Shown here one piece after another: positions 39,101-49,336 of a DNA stretch of 64,000 bases. How positions within the stretch are numbered: position 1 is the stretch's first letter; each line of letters opens with the position of its first letter. The stretch is from Lycium barbarum (lineage: Eukaryota; Streptophyta; Magnoliopsida; Solanales; Solanaceae): assembly GCF_019175385.1 (NCBI RefSeq), contig NC_083345.1, positions 121,957,657-122,021,656 of the forward strand. The letters are read 5' to 3'. Under the pieces are notes generated by a model. It saw only the letters and a list, made by a program, of their open reading frames with translations, was not told the DNA's origin and ran no database searches. A program made the position numbers and the translations under genes.

Positions 39101-40320
39101 GCACAAGTCCCTCGACCTTTACCACTTGAACAGAAACCATGTTTGGCCAAACTTTTAAAATCAGCTTATTTTGAAAAGGGCTTTTCAAAAAAGTACTTTT
39201 GGTGAGAAGCAGTTTGTGTTTGGCTAATCAATTTGAAAAACACTTTTGAGCAATAATCAGTGTTTGGCCAAGCTTTTAAAAAGTGCTTCTAAGTATACTT
39301 TCTCAGATATGTTTTTCAAAAGAGTAATTTTGGGAGAAGCTACTTTTTCCAACTTTTTTAAAACAACTTCTGCTTCTACTTAAAAGCACTTTTTTTTCTT
39401 CCTAAAAGCTTGGCCAAACACCTCAACTTTGAATAGCGCTTTTTTAAACACACACTCTCTTATTTGGCCTTGGAGACGCTTGGCCAAACATTATTTCTTT
39501 GAATGGTTTTCAGCACAACTCAGAAAGATTCTTTTGCATAAATGAGGAAAATCAGTAAATGTATTTAGCAACTTAAAATGGAAAGGAAGTTGAAGATCAT
39601 TACTTTAACTTCCTTCAAAGTTACAAATTTCTTCATCACAAGACTTCCAAATTCACACGACAAGTTCAACTCTATTACTAAATCAATTTGTACCTGTTAA
39701 AACCTCAACCGACCAAGATCAGTTACGAGTTCCAAATTCATACGACAAGTTCAACTCTATTACTAAATCAATTTGTACACGTTAAAACCTCAACCTACCA
39801 AGATCACACGACAAGTTCAACTCTATGACTAAATCAATTTGTACACGTTAAAACCTCAACCGACCAAGATCATTTACGAGTTCCAAATTCACACGACAAG
39901 TTCAACTCTATTACTAAATCAATTTGTACACGTTAAAACCTCAACCGACCAAGATCATTTACGAGTTCCAAATTCACACGACAAGTTCAACTCTATTACT
40001 AAATCAATTTGTACACATTAAAACCTCAACCGACCAAGATCAGTCACGAGTTTCAAATTCACACGACAAGTTCAACTCTATTACTAAATCAATCTGTACA
40101 CGTTAAAACCTCAACCGACCAAAGATCAGTTACGAGTTTCAAATTCACATGACAAGTTCATCTCTATTACTAAATCAATTTGTACACGTTATAACCTCAA
40201 CCGACCAAGATCAGTTACGAGTAACTCACATGCCGTTTGAGATGCCAGGAAAACAGGATCTTCATATCCAGGAAATTGCTGTCTGTGTCGTCTTGCCGCC
40301 TTAGAGCTAAAACAGCCCAT
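36153..40320 (-). CDS. CBL1: calcineurin B-like calcium sensor, CBL1/CBL9 type
   Basis: EF-hand sensor that binds Ca2+ and recruits CIPK kinases to membranes. Eight coding exons, all GT-AG: 40320-40230, 38756-38674, 37716-37657, 37560-37452, 37333-37281, 37146-37066, 36665-36553 and 36216-36153. They join in frame to 217 aa. The N-terminus MGCFSSK is a myristoylation (Gly2) and palmitoylation (Cys3) signal, pointing to the plasma membrane. EF1 is the variant CBL loop (about 45-58). EF2 is D84-D95 ([12 protein letters not shown]), EF3 is D121-E132 ([12 protein letters not shown]) and EF4 is D165-E176 ([12 protein letters not shown]). The C-terminal FPSF (203-206) has the serine that CIPKs phosphorylate. 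The end [10 protein letters not shown] and the GC at residues 2-3 place it with CBL1/CBL9 and not CBL2/3/10. Residues such as [14 protein letters not shown] and [12 protein letters not shown] look more diverged than usual for CBL1, so it may be a lineage paralogue. An acceptor at 40387-40388 implies a further 5' UTR exon. Confidence 0.92.
36320..36450. mobile_element. short palindromic MITE in CBL intron 7
   Basis: Inverted ends TGTTGTTCGGACTCTC and the complement of ATCCGAATGATATAGGCTACAACA, with inner TCAGATCCTCC / GGAGGATCCAAC pairing. Same element type as at 25388-25512. Confidence 0.65.
37975..38110. mobile_element. fragment of the CTCTATAACAGCA MITE family in CBL intron 2
   Basis: CTTCTCTATAATAGCATCG and GGCTGTTATAGCGAAATGTTG..ATAGAGAGGTC match the ends and interior of the MITE at 55104-55630. 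Confidence 0.5.
38285..38515. repeat. ~45-60 bp minisatellite in CBL intron 2
   Basis: Five imperfect units each carry GAAGATTTCCTTTTCCACCG-like sequence followed by an A-rich linker, and a (GA)n run lies at 38322-38342. The overlapping open frames on both strands are repeat artefacts. Confidence 0.8.
39020..39132 (-). mobile_element. TS-type SINE in CBL intron 1
   Basis: The minus strand reads AAGTGGTAAAGGTCGAGG (A-box region), GAGGTTCGAACCTTGTGCC (B-box) and GTTTAAGTGGAGAAGGGTAG. This matches the TS SINE at 26556. The 3' end is truncated. Confidence 0.75.
39137..39490. mobile_element. MITE (GTTTGGCCAA family) in CBL intron 1
   Basis: The ends carry TGTTTGGCCAAACTTTTAAA and AAAGCTTGGCCAAACA in inverted order. 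Internal copies of the same motif at 39212, 39261 and 39478 suggest two overlapping or nested copies. Confidence 0.6.
39645..40228 (+). repeat. 85 bp minisatellite, ~7 copies, next to CBL exon 1
   Basis: The core CTCAACCGACCAAGATCA recurs at about 39702, 39787, 39855, 39940, 40025, 40110 and 40196. Spacing is 85-86 bp except for one shortened unit of about 68 bp. Units share ACACGACAAGTTCAACTCTA and AAATCAATTTGTACACGTT. Identity between units is high. The array ends directly at the donor site of coding exon 1. Confidence 0.92.
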
Positions 40321-40386
40321 GTGCTTAAGACCAGAAACCGAGGAGGAAGCACACAAATTAGAATTGGCACCTAGCGACCAGCTTTA
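40321..40386 (-). other. 5' UTR part of CBL exon 1
   Basis: A good acceptor (TTTGTAATTTGCAG on the minus strand) ends at 40387, 66 bases before the ATG. No in-frame upstream ATG is evident. The leader is therefore likely to be spliced to an upstream non-coding exon at about 41.4-41.7 kb. Confidence 0.6.
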
Positions 40387-40559
40387 CTGCAAATTACAAA
40401 ACCAAAATTCACATATTAATATACAGTATAATAAATGTATATCAGCTCTCAAATACAAAACATAAAAAACACTATGGATTACTCATTTCCCCATAACAAA
40501 AGACAAGTAACATCAACATACACCCTTCATGTAAGTTTCTTTCTAGACCAAACAACTAA

Positions 40560-40742
40560 TGGCATGTTTGGCCAAACATAAGGAAAGCCAAAAGTACTTT
40601 ATTTTTCTTTCAAAAAGTTCTTATTAATTAGTCAAATAGAAACTGCTACTCTCCAAAAATACTTCCTCGAAAAGCAATTTTGACAAAAAGCACTTTTCGA
40701 AATAAGCAGATTACGAAAGCTTGGCCAAACAAACAGGCTACA
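40560..40742. mobile_element. MITE (GTTTGGCCAA family) in the CBL 5' UTR intron
   Basis: GCATGTTTGGCCAAACATAA at the left and AAAGCTTGGCCAAACAAACAGGC at the right are inverted. Internal AAAAAGCACTTTTCG sequence is shared with the element at 39137-39490. Confidence 0.65.
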
Positions 40743-41359
40743 AATTGCAATAACTCTAAATAAGACTACAAACTCATCAACCAGGCCTTTATCAAACCAC
40801 ATTTTCAACCACACAATAAAAACTAGAAAATAATAGAGAATTAGCAATAAACAATGACAAGCTAATTCTTTGATAAATGACACAATTCATTCAAAGTATT
40901 TTGGCATTGAAAATGTCAAAAATCAAGACACAACTAGCTTCTTTTTTTTTTTTTTTCATTTTCTTAATTGAATACTAGCCTAAACTTCCTCTATGTGAAG
41001 CTTCTCAAATCCAACATCAAGAATTATTTAATTAATCCTCTAAACAATTTGAATCAAATAAGTAGAGTAGAGTAAAATAAATACAAATTATTCAGCTAAC
41101 CTCAACAAATTTGGAATTTAGCCATATAACATTATTGATTCTTGAATTGTTCTACCAGCAAAAAAAAAAAACAAGCTTTAACATATCAGAAGAACAAAAA
41201 AGATCAAAACTTTAACATGAAAAACTTCAAATTTCATTTCAAATTCAATATATATGAAACACCATCATCTAAAAACATCATAAAAATTCTATAAAAACTC
41301 TGTTTTTCTCCCTCTCTGAATCTCAACAACAAACAGAAAAACAAATACCCAAAAATCTT

Positions 41360-41775
41360 AAAACATTAAAAAAAAAAAAAAAAAAAAAGGTATTAATAAA
41401 ACTTACAAATTGCCTGTTCTTTAAACCAAAAAAGGAAACTTTTTTGAAGAGAAAAATGGAGTGTTTTCAAGAATTGATGTGTATATTATGTATGTATAAG
41501 CACACATATACAAATGAAAAACAGTGTGGGAGAAGCCAAAATTGAAAACATTAAAAAAACATAAAAACCAAAAAAAAAAAAAAAAAAAAAAAAAAAAGGT
41601 ATTAATAAAACTTACATATTAGAGATATCCCAGATGAAATTTCCCTTTTCTTTAAACCCCCAAAAAAAAAAAAAAAAACCAAAAAGGGAAACTTTTTTGA
41701 AGAGAAATATTGAGTGTTTTCAAGAATTGATGTGTATATTATGTATGTATACAATGTATATTGTGTATATATAGG
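41360..41775 (-). repeat. duplicated CBL leader/first-exon region
   Basis: Two copies contain poly(A), GGTATTAATAAAACTTAC (complement GTAAGT, a splice donor), CTTTAAACC, GGAAACTTTTTTGAAGAGAA and GTGTTTTCAAGAATTGATGTGTATA. They start at 41389 and 41598, and the second copy has about 43 extra bases. Each offers a donor (41406 or 41615, minus strand) for the 5' UTR intron and TATA-like sequence upstream. Either or both could act as CBL first exon. Confidence 0.8.
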
Positions 41776-41863
41776 AGAGGAAAACAGTAAGGGAGGAGCC
41801 AAAATTTGGAGACCCCAAAGAAGAAACAAACAAACAATAAATATATAAGGCAAAATTAACATG

Positions 41864-41882
41864 GCGCGTGAAGTACACGTGT
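41864..41882 (-). promoter_or_regulatory. CGCG-type motif and ABRE/G-box upstream of CBL
   Basis: GCGCGT (41864-41869) fits a CAMTA-type CGCG motif, and the palindrome ACACGTGT (41875-41882) is a strong ABRE/G-box. They lie about 100 bp upstream of the outer TATA-like sequence. CBL1-type genes are stress-responsive, so the motifs are plausible, but their function is inference. Confidence 0.5.
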
Positions 41883-41949
41883 TATAAAGAGCGTGGTGTT
41901 ATGAGGAGATTAGTGTGGGAATATTACCGCGGTTTAGCCACGGTAGAAA

Positions 41950-43095
41950 AATTTGAGTTATTGGAGTAAGGTTAATAATGGCTATATTCTAGAAGGTTTC
42001 CTTTTTTTTTAATTTTTAAGAAGTTGACTTTAATGCTATTTTTAGATAAAAATATGACTAACACAATTTATGTGAAGCTGTTTGACTGAATACGAAATTT
42101 AAGAATGAAAGGAAGAATTTTAAAACTTATCGTTTAAATAAATTATAGATACTTGTGCGAATATAAATCGTCGCATGAAAGGTAAAATAGAAAATTTAAA
42201 ATTAAATTGTTAATAAATATAGAAATATATCATTTTTTTTACGATTAAAAAGAAAAGAGTGTTACATTAAATGGAAAAAGGGGGAGTAATAACTTTTAAT
42301 CTTAATCCAGTGATATTTGATTAAGAATATTTTCATGTTAGGAAAGGGTTTAATATTTATACACAGCTGATATAAATCCTTTAAACAGTATAAGATCACC
42401 TAAAAGGTGGTTAAAAATAACTATTCGACATTCGTAATCAGTGAAATCAGTATTTTGAAAAATTGCGCAAGTCATCTTTTACAGTATATTAAATAATGTA
42501 GTAATCGTGTACAAATTTGTTTTACACTATCACTAATACAAGATAAATTCAATCAGAAAAATCTACTGAATTATGATCAAAAGGGATTCCACTACCGAAT
42601 ATATTCATGCATATATTTCAAATTATAAAATCGACATGTTCAATATTTATTTTCCATTTATAGGAACAAAATAAATAAAATTAGGAAAACTCTCACCTCA
42701 CTTACTAGTTTGAAGTAATTTTATATGATATATCAAGTATAAAATCGACATGTTTAATGTGTAAGATTGTAAACTTGAGCGTCCAAGTTGATTTTATAAG
42801 TTAAAAAAGAAAAACAAATTAAATAGGACCCTATCTTCAATGGTATCATTCAATAAATTGAAAGTATAATATTCACTTAGTCAATTCAAATTCACATATA
42901 GATTCCAAAACTATATATCATAACGTGTGTTTGTCTATGTAAGATCCCTTTTTATATTTCTCCAGCAAAACTGAGCCTTATATAGTGTGGATATATACTT
43001 TAGAATATATGCATATGTATATAAATGCAAAAGTAATTTTGAACTATAAATTTAAGGATCCTCCACTAATTTCTCTACTCCAAAACAGAAAAGAT
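41950..43095. other. gene-free DNA with a Stowaway-like remnant
   Basis: Sequence at about 42030-42290 ends ACATTAAATGGAAAAAGGGGGAGTA and starts near TGACTAACACAATTTATGTG, so it looks like a decayed Stowaway MITE. The remainder is AT-rich with no reading frame of note. Confidence 0.4.
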
Positions 43096-43099
43096 ATAT

Positions 43100-43725
43100 A
43101 ATTTGAAGATAATGTAGGATTATGCACCAATGTCACTATGGTTAACAACTTTAATTATATGATTTTTACACCTCCAAGGTACTATAATAATGAGTAGAAG
43201 AATAAGTTGAATGTCACGTGGAATATTCTCCCTGGAGAGGTCAATTAGATTGACTAATTTCCACTAAATACGCTAATCATATTACTTAGGTCTCAACTGA
43301 TACTTAGGTCTCAACTGATTTTTGCACTTCCAAGGTACCATAGCAAAGGAACAATTTCAATGTTGTGTGGAATATGCCTCCTAGAGAGGTCAATTACATC
43401 GACTTAATCTTTTAATTAAATATTAAGTACTTAGATCTCAACTGATTTATATATATGATTTTTGCACCTCCAAGATTCCATAGTAAATGAACAATCTCAA
43501 TGTCATGTGGACTATGCCCCAGGGAGGTGATTAGATTCATTTAATCTTCACTCAATCCTATGAACTTCTTGGTTAATGACTAAGTAATCTGGTCTCAACT
43601 GATTTATGAATGGGATTTTTGCACCTCCAAAGCACCATAATAAAGGAACAATCTCAATGTCTTATGGAATATGCCCCTAGAGAGGTCAATTAGATTGACT
43701 TAATCTTCATTTAGTTCGATGATCT
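43100..43725 (+). repeat. tandem array, units 1-4 (~135-160 bp)
   Basis: Each unit has GATTTTTGCACCTCCAAGGT, AAAGGAACAATCTCAATGTC, TGGAATATGCCCC, GAGGTCAATTAGATTGACTT and AGGTCTCAACTGATTTATG. Anchors occur near 43218, 43372, 43507 and 43664. This is the left part of an array that continues at 45450, 50899 and 52138. Units are diverged, so the array is old. Confidence 0.85.
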
Positions 43726-44121
43726 TCGTGATTTACCATATTTGATTTTATTTGTCCAAAAGGAAAATTTTAATATTTCATATGTAATCTTTTTCTTGGT
43801 GCAAAAGGTTTTCTTCGTGGAGATGACTCTACCATATCTATATTTTCTTGAAAGATAAGTTTTAGACTTCTATAAATAGATATCTCTTTTTCTCATTCAA
43901 CAACACAATAGCATCCACAATGTAGTCATTTAAGAGTCTCGTTTAGGAGGAAATTATTCTCGCAATAGTTTTTTTATGATTTTAGTAGTAGTTTTTCAAT
44001 ATGTAGGTCAATTGATCAAACCATATTATAGTACTATGCCTCTTTTAGTATAGTTTTCTTTGTCGTCTGATTTATCGTCGTTAAGGTTTGCAATTGTAAG
44101 CTTTCACATGACGCCCTTATT

Positions 44122-44663
44122 CACTACTAAAAAACTGGGAAAAACCGACGGATTCTGTCGGTTTTTTCAATAATTTTTTTAAATCTTTTTTTTTAAAGAA
44201 AACCGACGGACTGCGTCAGTTATTTTTTACGCAAAAATGCGCGAAAAATATAATTATTTTCTAAAATAAACTGACAGAGTCCCTCGGTTTTTTTTTTAAT
44301 TTTTTTATTAAAAAATCGGCGGACTCCGTCGGTTTTTAGAGTGAAAAAACTGTATAAAATAAATCAATGTGAGTATATGAACAAAGAATATCAGTGGTCT
44401 AGTGGTAGAGCCCTTTAATGCCAAGGATCATACCCGAGTTCGATTCCAAGTTCCTACATTTCATTATTTGATTTTAAAAAAAAAAAAAATCCGTCGGTTT
44501 ATATATATATATATATATATTATTATTTTACAAAACCGATGGACTCCGTCGGTTTCCAAAAGTGACGCTATGAAAACTGACGGATCGTGTTGGGTCGGTT
44601 TCCCGTCGGTTTCAATGAAAAAATCGACGCGGGCCGTCGATTTTTGACAGTTTTTTAGTAGTG
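44122..44663. mobile_element. non-autonomous CACTA element nested in the left LTR
   Basis: Terminal inverted repeats CACTACTAAAAAACTG and the complement of CAGTTTTTTAGTAGTG are flanked by a 3 bp duplication ATT (44119-44121, 44664-44666). The subterminal regions contain many ACCGACGGA..CCGTCGGTTT repeats in both orientations, typical of CACTA. No transposase is present. Confidence 0.88.
44393..44460 (+). other. tRNA-like (pol III promoter-like) segment inside CACTA
   Basis: AGTGGTCTAGTGGTAGAG resembles a tRNA D-arm/A-box, and GAGTTCGATTCC about 35 bases later is a near-consensus B-box. The bases between do not fold into an obvious anticodon arm and the acceptor stem is not convincing. It is likely a SINE head or tRNA relic carried by the CACTA element. 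Confidence 0.55.
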
Positions 44664-45449
44664 ATTTTTTCGATCCTAACAAGTGGTGTCATCGCCAATG
44701 GTTGAACGAGATTGAAGACGGGTTCAAGGAAGATTCAAATCAAGCAGCAACCCCTATTTTACGATAATGAAGATTTTGTCTGGATTACTACCTGTGGACA
44801 TGAATTTTCAACCACATTCTCAACATCCTACTGTTGCATCTTTAAAAAATAAAAATAAAATATTTTTAAACCATTTTAACCTATAATATTTTTAATGTAT
44901 TTTTAACCATAGCAAGCAACAATGATAGAGATTATGTGAAGAAGACAGATCAAGTTTTTTCAAGAAAATTCAGGCCAAAAGGGGAAATTTGTTAGGGTTT
45001 TGCCCTGATTTTCTTACTATATTTGGATTTTTCCTTTTCTTGAAGGAAGGGCAAAGAGTTTACCATATTTGGTTTTACTTTTCCGAAAGGAAAATTTTAA
45101 TAATTCATATTTAGGTAATCTCTTTCTTGGTGGAAAATCACTCTACCATATCTATATTTTCTTGGAAGAGAAGTTTTAGACTTCTATAAATAGATATCTC
45201 TTCTTCTCATTTAACAACACAATAGCATCCACAATGTAGTCACTAAAGAGTCTCATTTAGGGGGAGACTATTCTCTCAATAGTTTTTTGTGATTTTAATA
45301 TTAGTTTTTCAATATGTAGTCCAATTGGTCAAACCATATTATAGTATTATGCCTCTTTAAGTATAGTTTCTTTGTCGTCTGATTTATCGTCGTTAAGGTT
45401 TGCAATTGTAAGTTTCCACATGACGCCCTGTTATTTCGATCCTAACGAG

Positions 45450-45832
45450 AAATAAGACTCTCTAGATCTATCCTGTGGAATACGCCCCCCGGAAAATGAA
45501 TTAGATTGACTTAATATCCACCTAATTAGCTAATTTACTAATAAATATTACGTACTCAAATCTTAACTGATTTATGTAAATGATTGTGCACCTCCAAGGT
45601 ACAAATAGTAACGGAACAATCTTAATGTCATGTAGAATACACCATCCTAGAGAGGTCAATTAGATAATCACTTAATATTCACTTCATTCTATGATCTTCT
45701 TAACTAAATACTAAGTATCAAGTCTCAAACGTTTTATATGTCATTTTTGCACCTCCATGGTACCATAATAACCCAATGAGTCGATGTCCCCATGTGGAAT
45801 ATACCCTTTAGAGAGGTCGATTAGATTGACTT
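45450..45832 (+). repeat. tandem array, units 5-7
   Basis: Anchors TGTGGAATACGCC (45473), TGTAGAATACACC (45633) and ATGTGGAATATACC (45790) are spaced about 157-160 bp. The last unit is cut by the LINE at GATTAGATTGACTT. Confidence 0.85.
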
Positions 45833-46049
45833 TTTTTTTTTTTTTTTTTTGTAATAACCTGTAAATCTTTTTATTACCACCAACCATCAACAAAACAACT
45901 AGAAAAGAGCACTTGGAATCCTAACCACCTTGCCATGAAGGTTGTCAAGACACCATGCCTTTGCCACTACTAGTTACATAGAGTCTCTAAATATCCTATA
46001 CATTTCCTTGCCTGCTTTGTATCTATAAACATTTCTATTCTTCCTCGCA

Positions 46050-49000
46050 CTATAAACTGTATTTGTTGCACTTCGTATTCACAGTAATTCCTTTGAATAT
46101 CTTCCAATTCCTAGCTTGCCAAATGAAGTATATTCTTGCACCATGGCCCGCAGCTATAACTTCCTTCTTCATTCTGCACCAACGTTTTTTGTGGATAAAT
46201 TTCAGCATCATATTGGCCTCTACTTGAGGAACCTGCACCCTCAGCCACTGCTCAATGCCTCGCCATACTGCCTTAGACCATGCGCAATCAACGAACAAAT
46301 GTGTGTGGTCCTCCATTTTGTCTTGATCACAGAGTACACACGCTGCTTTATCGCATCCTACGCCTATTCCAGCCATCCTATCTTTTGTCAGCAATTTCTT
46401 TTGAGCAGCCAGCCATAGTATGAACTGGTGCCTGGGTTGGAGTAGTTTACTCCATATCAGATCATGTGTGTCAAGTGTTACTGTATTAGCCAGCAGTGTG
46501 AGATAGCTCATCGTGACAGAGTAGTTTCCATCCTTAGTGAGCATGTACCTTCTCTGACTAAACCATTGTTGCATCCCTAGTTTAATTTTATTTAGGTTCT
46601 TCCCATACCAGCTACAGTCACCAGGTTGAGTATGACTCCAAAAATCCACATCAGATTTCATATAAATGCCATGAACCCATTTAACCCACAGTACCTCGTT
46701 ATCAGTCACAAGTAGCCAGACTAATTTACCCACCGATGCCATGTTCCACTTCCAACAACTTTTAATATTCAACCCACCATGTTTCTTCGGTTTACACACC
46801 TTCTCCCATGCTACCAAGGGTACTTTCTTAGCATTTTCACTACTGCCCCATAGATAATCTCGGCACTTCCTATCGACATCCTTTAACACACTTTGGGGCA
46901 GAATGAAGACTGCCCCCCAAAAGTTGTGAAGAGAGAAGAGAATTGAATTAACAACTTGTAGTTTACCTGCATAAGAAAGATGTCGTGATACCACAGACCT
47001 GATTTTCTCTGTAACTTTCATACTAAGTTGATGGCAATCGTTTAGTCCACTTTTTTGGCTACAGAGGTAGGCCCAGATACTTCATGGGGAAGGACCCTTC
47101 CCTGAAACCAGTGCTTTCTAACAGCTTCGTTTTTGTCTCATCATCCACACCAGCCATGTAGATGCTCGATTTGTCAGAATTTGCACTCAAACCTGTAACA
47201 GCCGAGAAGTGGTGCAATGCCTCCATTATCCTTTGAACTGATGCTTCAGTACCTTTACAGAAGATCATGAGATCATCCGCAAATGTAAGATGTGTGAGCT
47301 GCATATCTTTGCATATCGGGTGGAACCAAAAGTCAGCCAACTAGCTTATTTGCATCAAAACTCGGATCAGATACTCCATGACTAACACAAACAACAAGGG
47401 TGAGAGTGGGTCATCTTGACGCAACCCCCTTTTCCCGTCAAAATATCCACAGCTGTCCCCATTTACCTTCACAGAAAAACTAGTCGTAGTGACATAAGAC
47501 ATCACTAACTGGGTAAATTTTCCCGGGAAACCATACCCTTCTAGCATTTCCTGCACAAACTCCCATTGCACCATATCGTACGCTTTCCTCAGGTCAATCT
47601 TCATCAAACATCTGGCTGAAGTCTTCCTATTATAATGCCTGAGTAAGTCATGGCATATTAACACATTGTGTACCAATGACCTGCCTTTAACAAATGCCGC
47701 TTGTGTGGCATTGACCAGATTTGGTAACACTACTGACAGTCACACGCATAGTAATTTGGAATGCATTTATACAACACATTGCAGCAGGATATGGGTCGAA
47801 ATTGGCTTGCATTGACAGGGTTATTCACCTTAGGAATGAGGGAAATCAAAGTGGTATTTAGTTGTCATAGCATTTTACCTGTCCTCATAAATTCCCATAC
47901 TGCATCACACACGTCATGTCCCACCGTAGGCCACGCCGGTCTGAAAAACCCACTCCCATAGCCATCAGGGCCTGAGCTCTTATTAATATTGATGCATCTT
48001 TTATCTCTTTCTCAGTAAAACCCCTCAACAGCCTGCATTGTTATTCCATAGACAGCTTCGGTCCTTGAGTAAAGAAACCTGGATATGCCTTTCTTCTCGG
48101 CCCCCCATGTTCCCCTAGCATCTGCTGGTAGTATCGAACAAATACCCCCGCAATCTTGTCTTGCTCATGTTGGACTTGGCTCTGCTTATCTTGAATTTGG
48201 TACACTGATTGTACTAATTTTCTTTGTTTGATTAAGGCGAAAAAATATTTTGTGTTGTCGTCTCCTAACTTTATCCAGGTAGCTTTACTTCTTTGGATCA
48301 AGAACAGTTTTGAAATTTTAGCAGACTGCCTATACTTCAATCTAAGGATTTTCTCCTCTTGTTGTATGTGAGCATCAGTAGGATTTGCAAGTAGTCTCTC
48401 CTAGCACTGTAGCATGGCTATCCTATCAGTTTTTGCCTCCTGAACGATGTTGCTAAAATGTTGACGATGCAGCTGTTTGAGGCTCTGTTTCAGCCTCTTC
48501 AATTTTTGAACCACTTGAAACATTTTATACCCTGCTATACCTGTGCACCAACCATCTTCAACAACCTTGTGAAAATCCGAATGTTGGCACCAAACATTAC
48601 AGAACTTGAATGCTCGTCTAGGCTTGTTAATCTGCTTCACCATTTGGACCACAATGGGACAGTGGTCACTTACACCTGCAGGAAGGATGTTTGATCTACA
48701 CTCCGACATATCATCCATCCACTCCCCATTTACAAACACCCAATCGATTCGGGAAAAAAATCTTTCATCTTGATTATCCATCCATATGTATTTACCCCTA
48801 TTAGTTGGGAGTTCCACTAGTCCACAAGAATCCAAACACAGTTGAAAATCCACAATTTCGGCATATGTGACCGGTGTACCACCAATTCTGTCCTCAGCAT
48901 GCAACACCGCATTAAAATCCCCTAAAACCACCCATGGGACAGACCTCAGATTCAGCTGCATTAAGTAGTTCCACAATTCCTTCCTATCTTCTTTTTGGTT

Positions 49001-49336
49001 AAAGGCATATACGAAAGTTGCATTAAATCTAAGTTGCATTGAAATACATGTGATTTGGTATGTCATGGCCTGAGCTGTTTCGCTCTCGACCACCACATCG
49101 AACCAGTCTTTCCTCCAAACTAGTAACAACCTTCCATTATAATGGGCAGCATGGTTGCTCCTATACTCCCATCCTCCAAACATGTCTTCCACCACCGATC
49201 CCACCTTATGTATTTTTATTCTAGTTTCGACAAAACACATTAATCCTAACTCTAATTCATTGCAGAGGAGTTTGACTTCCCTCTTCTAATTGAGGCCATT
49301 CAGTCCCCTCACATTCCAGCGCATGATTTTAACCAT
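46050..49336 (-). pseudogene. LINE ORF2: APE endonuclease, reverse transcriptase, zf-RVT (broken)
   Basis: Starts at MVKIMRWNVRGLNGLN (ATG 49336), close to the end of ORF1 in a different frame. The endonuclease part has VETRIK, GDFNAV, SRIDWVF and SDHCP. The RT part has DLRKAYD, GLRQDDPLSPLLF and the catalytic FADD (LTFADDLMIF). The C-terminal part has YLWG, WKLL-like segments and the zf-RVT block with C-x2-C and H..C (CVLCDQ..HLFVDCAWSKAVW). Breaks seen: in-frame stops at 49286-49288, at about 48398-48400 and at about 48038-48040, a frame change between 48040 and 47730, a stop at 47341, and a frame change between 47059 and 47021. The protein is not functional. Confidence 0.92.

Larger units (their letters stand above)
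43728..45447 (+). mobile_element. small copia-like/TRIM-like LTR element
   Basis: The right LTR (44990-45447) starts TGTTAGGG, ends CGATCCTAACG, and contains a TATA box (CTATAAATAGATATC). It is preceded by a purine tract (AAAAGGGGAAATT). The left LTR (about 43728-44681) matches it but lacks the first ~65 bp and is split by a CACTA element. It ends CCTAACA and is followed by AGTGGTGTCATCGCC, a decayed AGTGGTATCAGAGCC primer-binding site. The internal part is only about 310 bp with no gag-pol, so it moved in trans if at all. Confidence 0.75.

Noticed and set aside
39839..40106. Repeated 60-codon frames
   Set aside because: They are phases of the 85 bp minisatellite in CBL intron 1.
36153..40320. 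CBL10- or CBL2/3-type identity for the calcium sensor
   Set aside because: The N-terminus is a short MGC acylation motif, not the hydrophobic extension of CBL10 or the tonoplast-type N-terminus of CBL2/3. The C-terminal end matches CBL1/CBL9.
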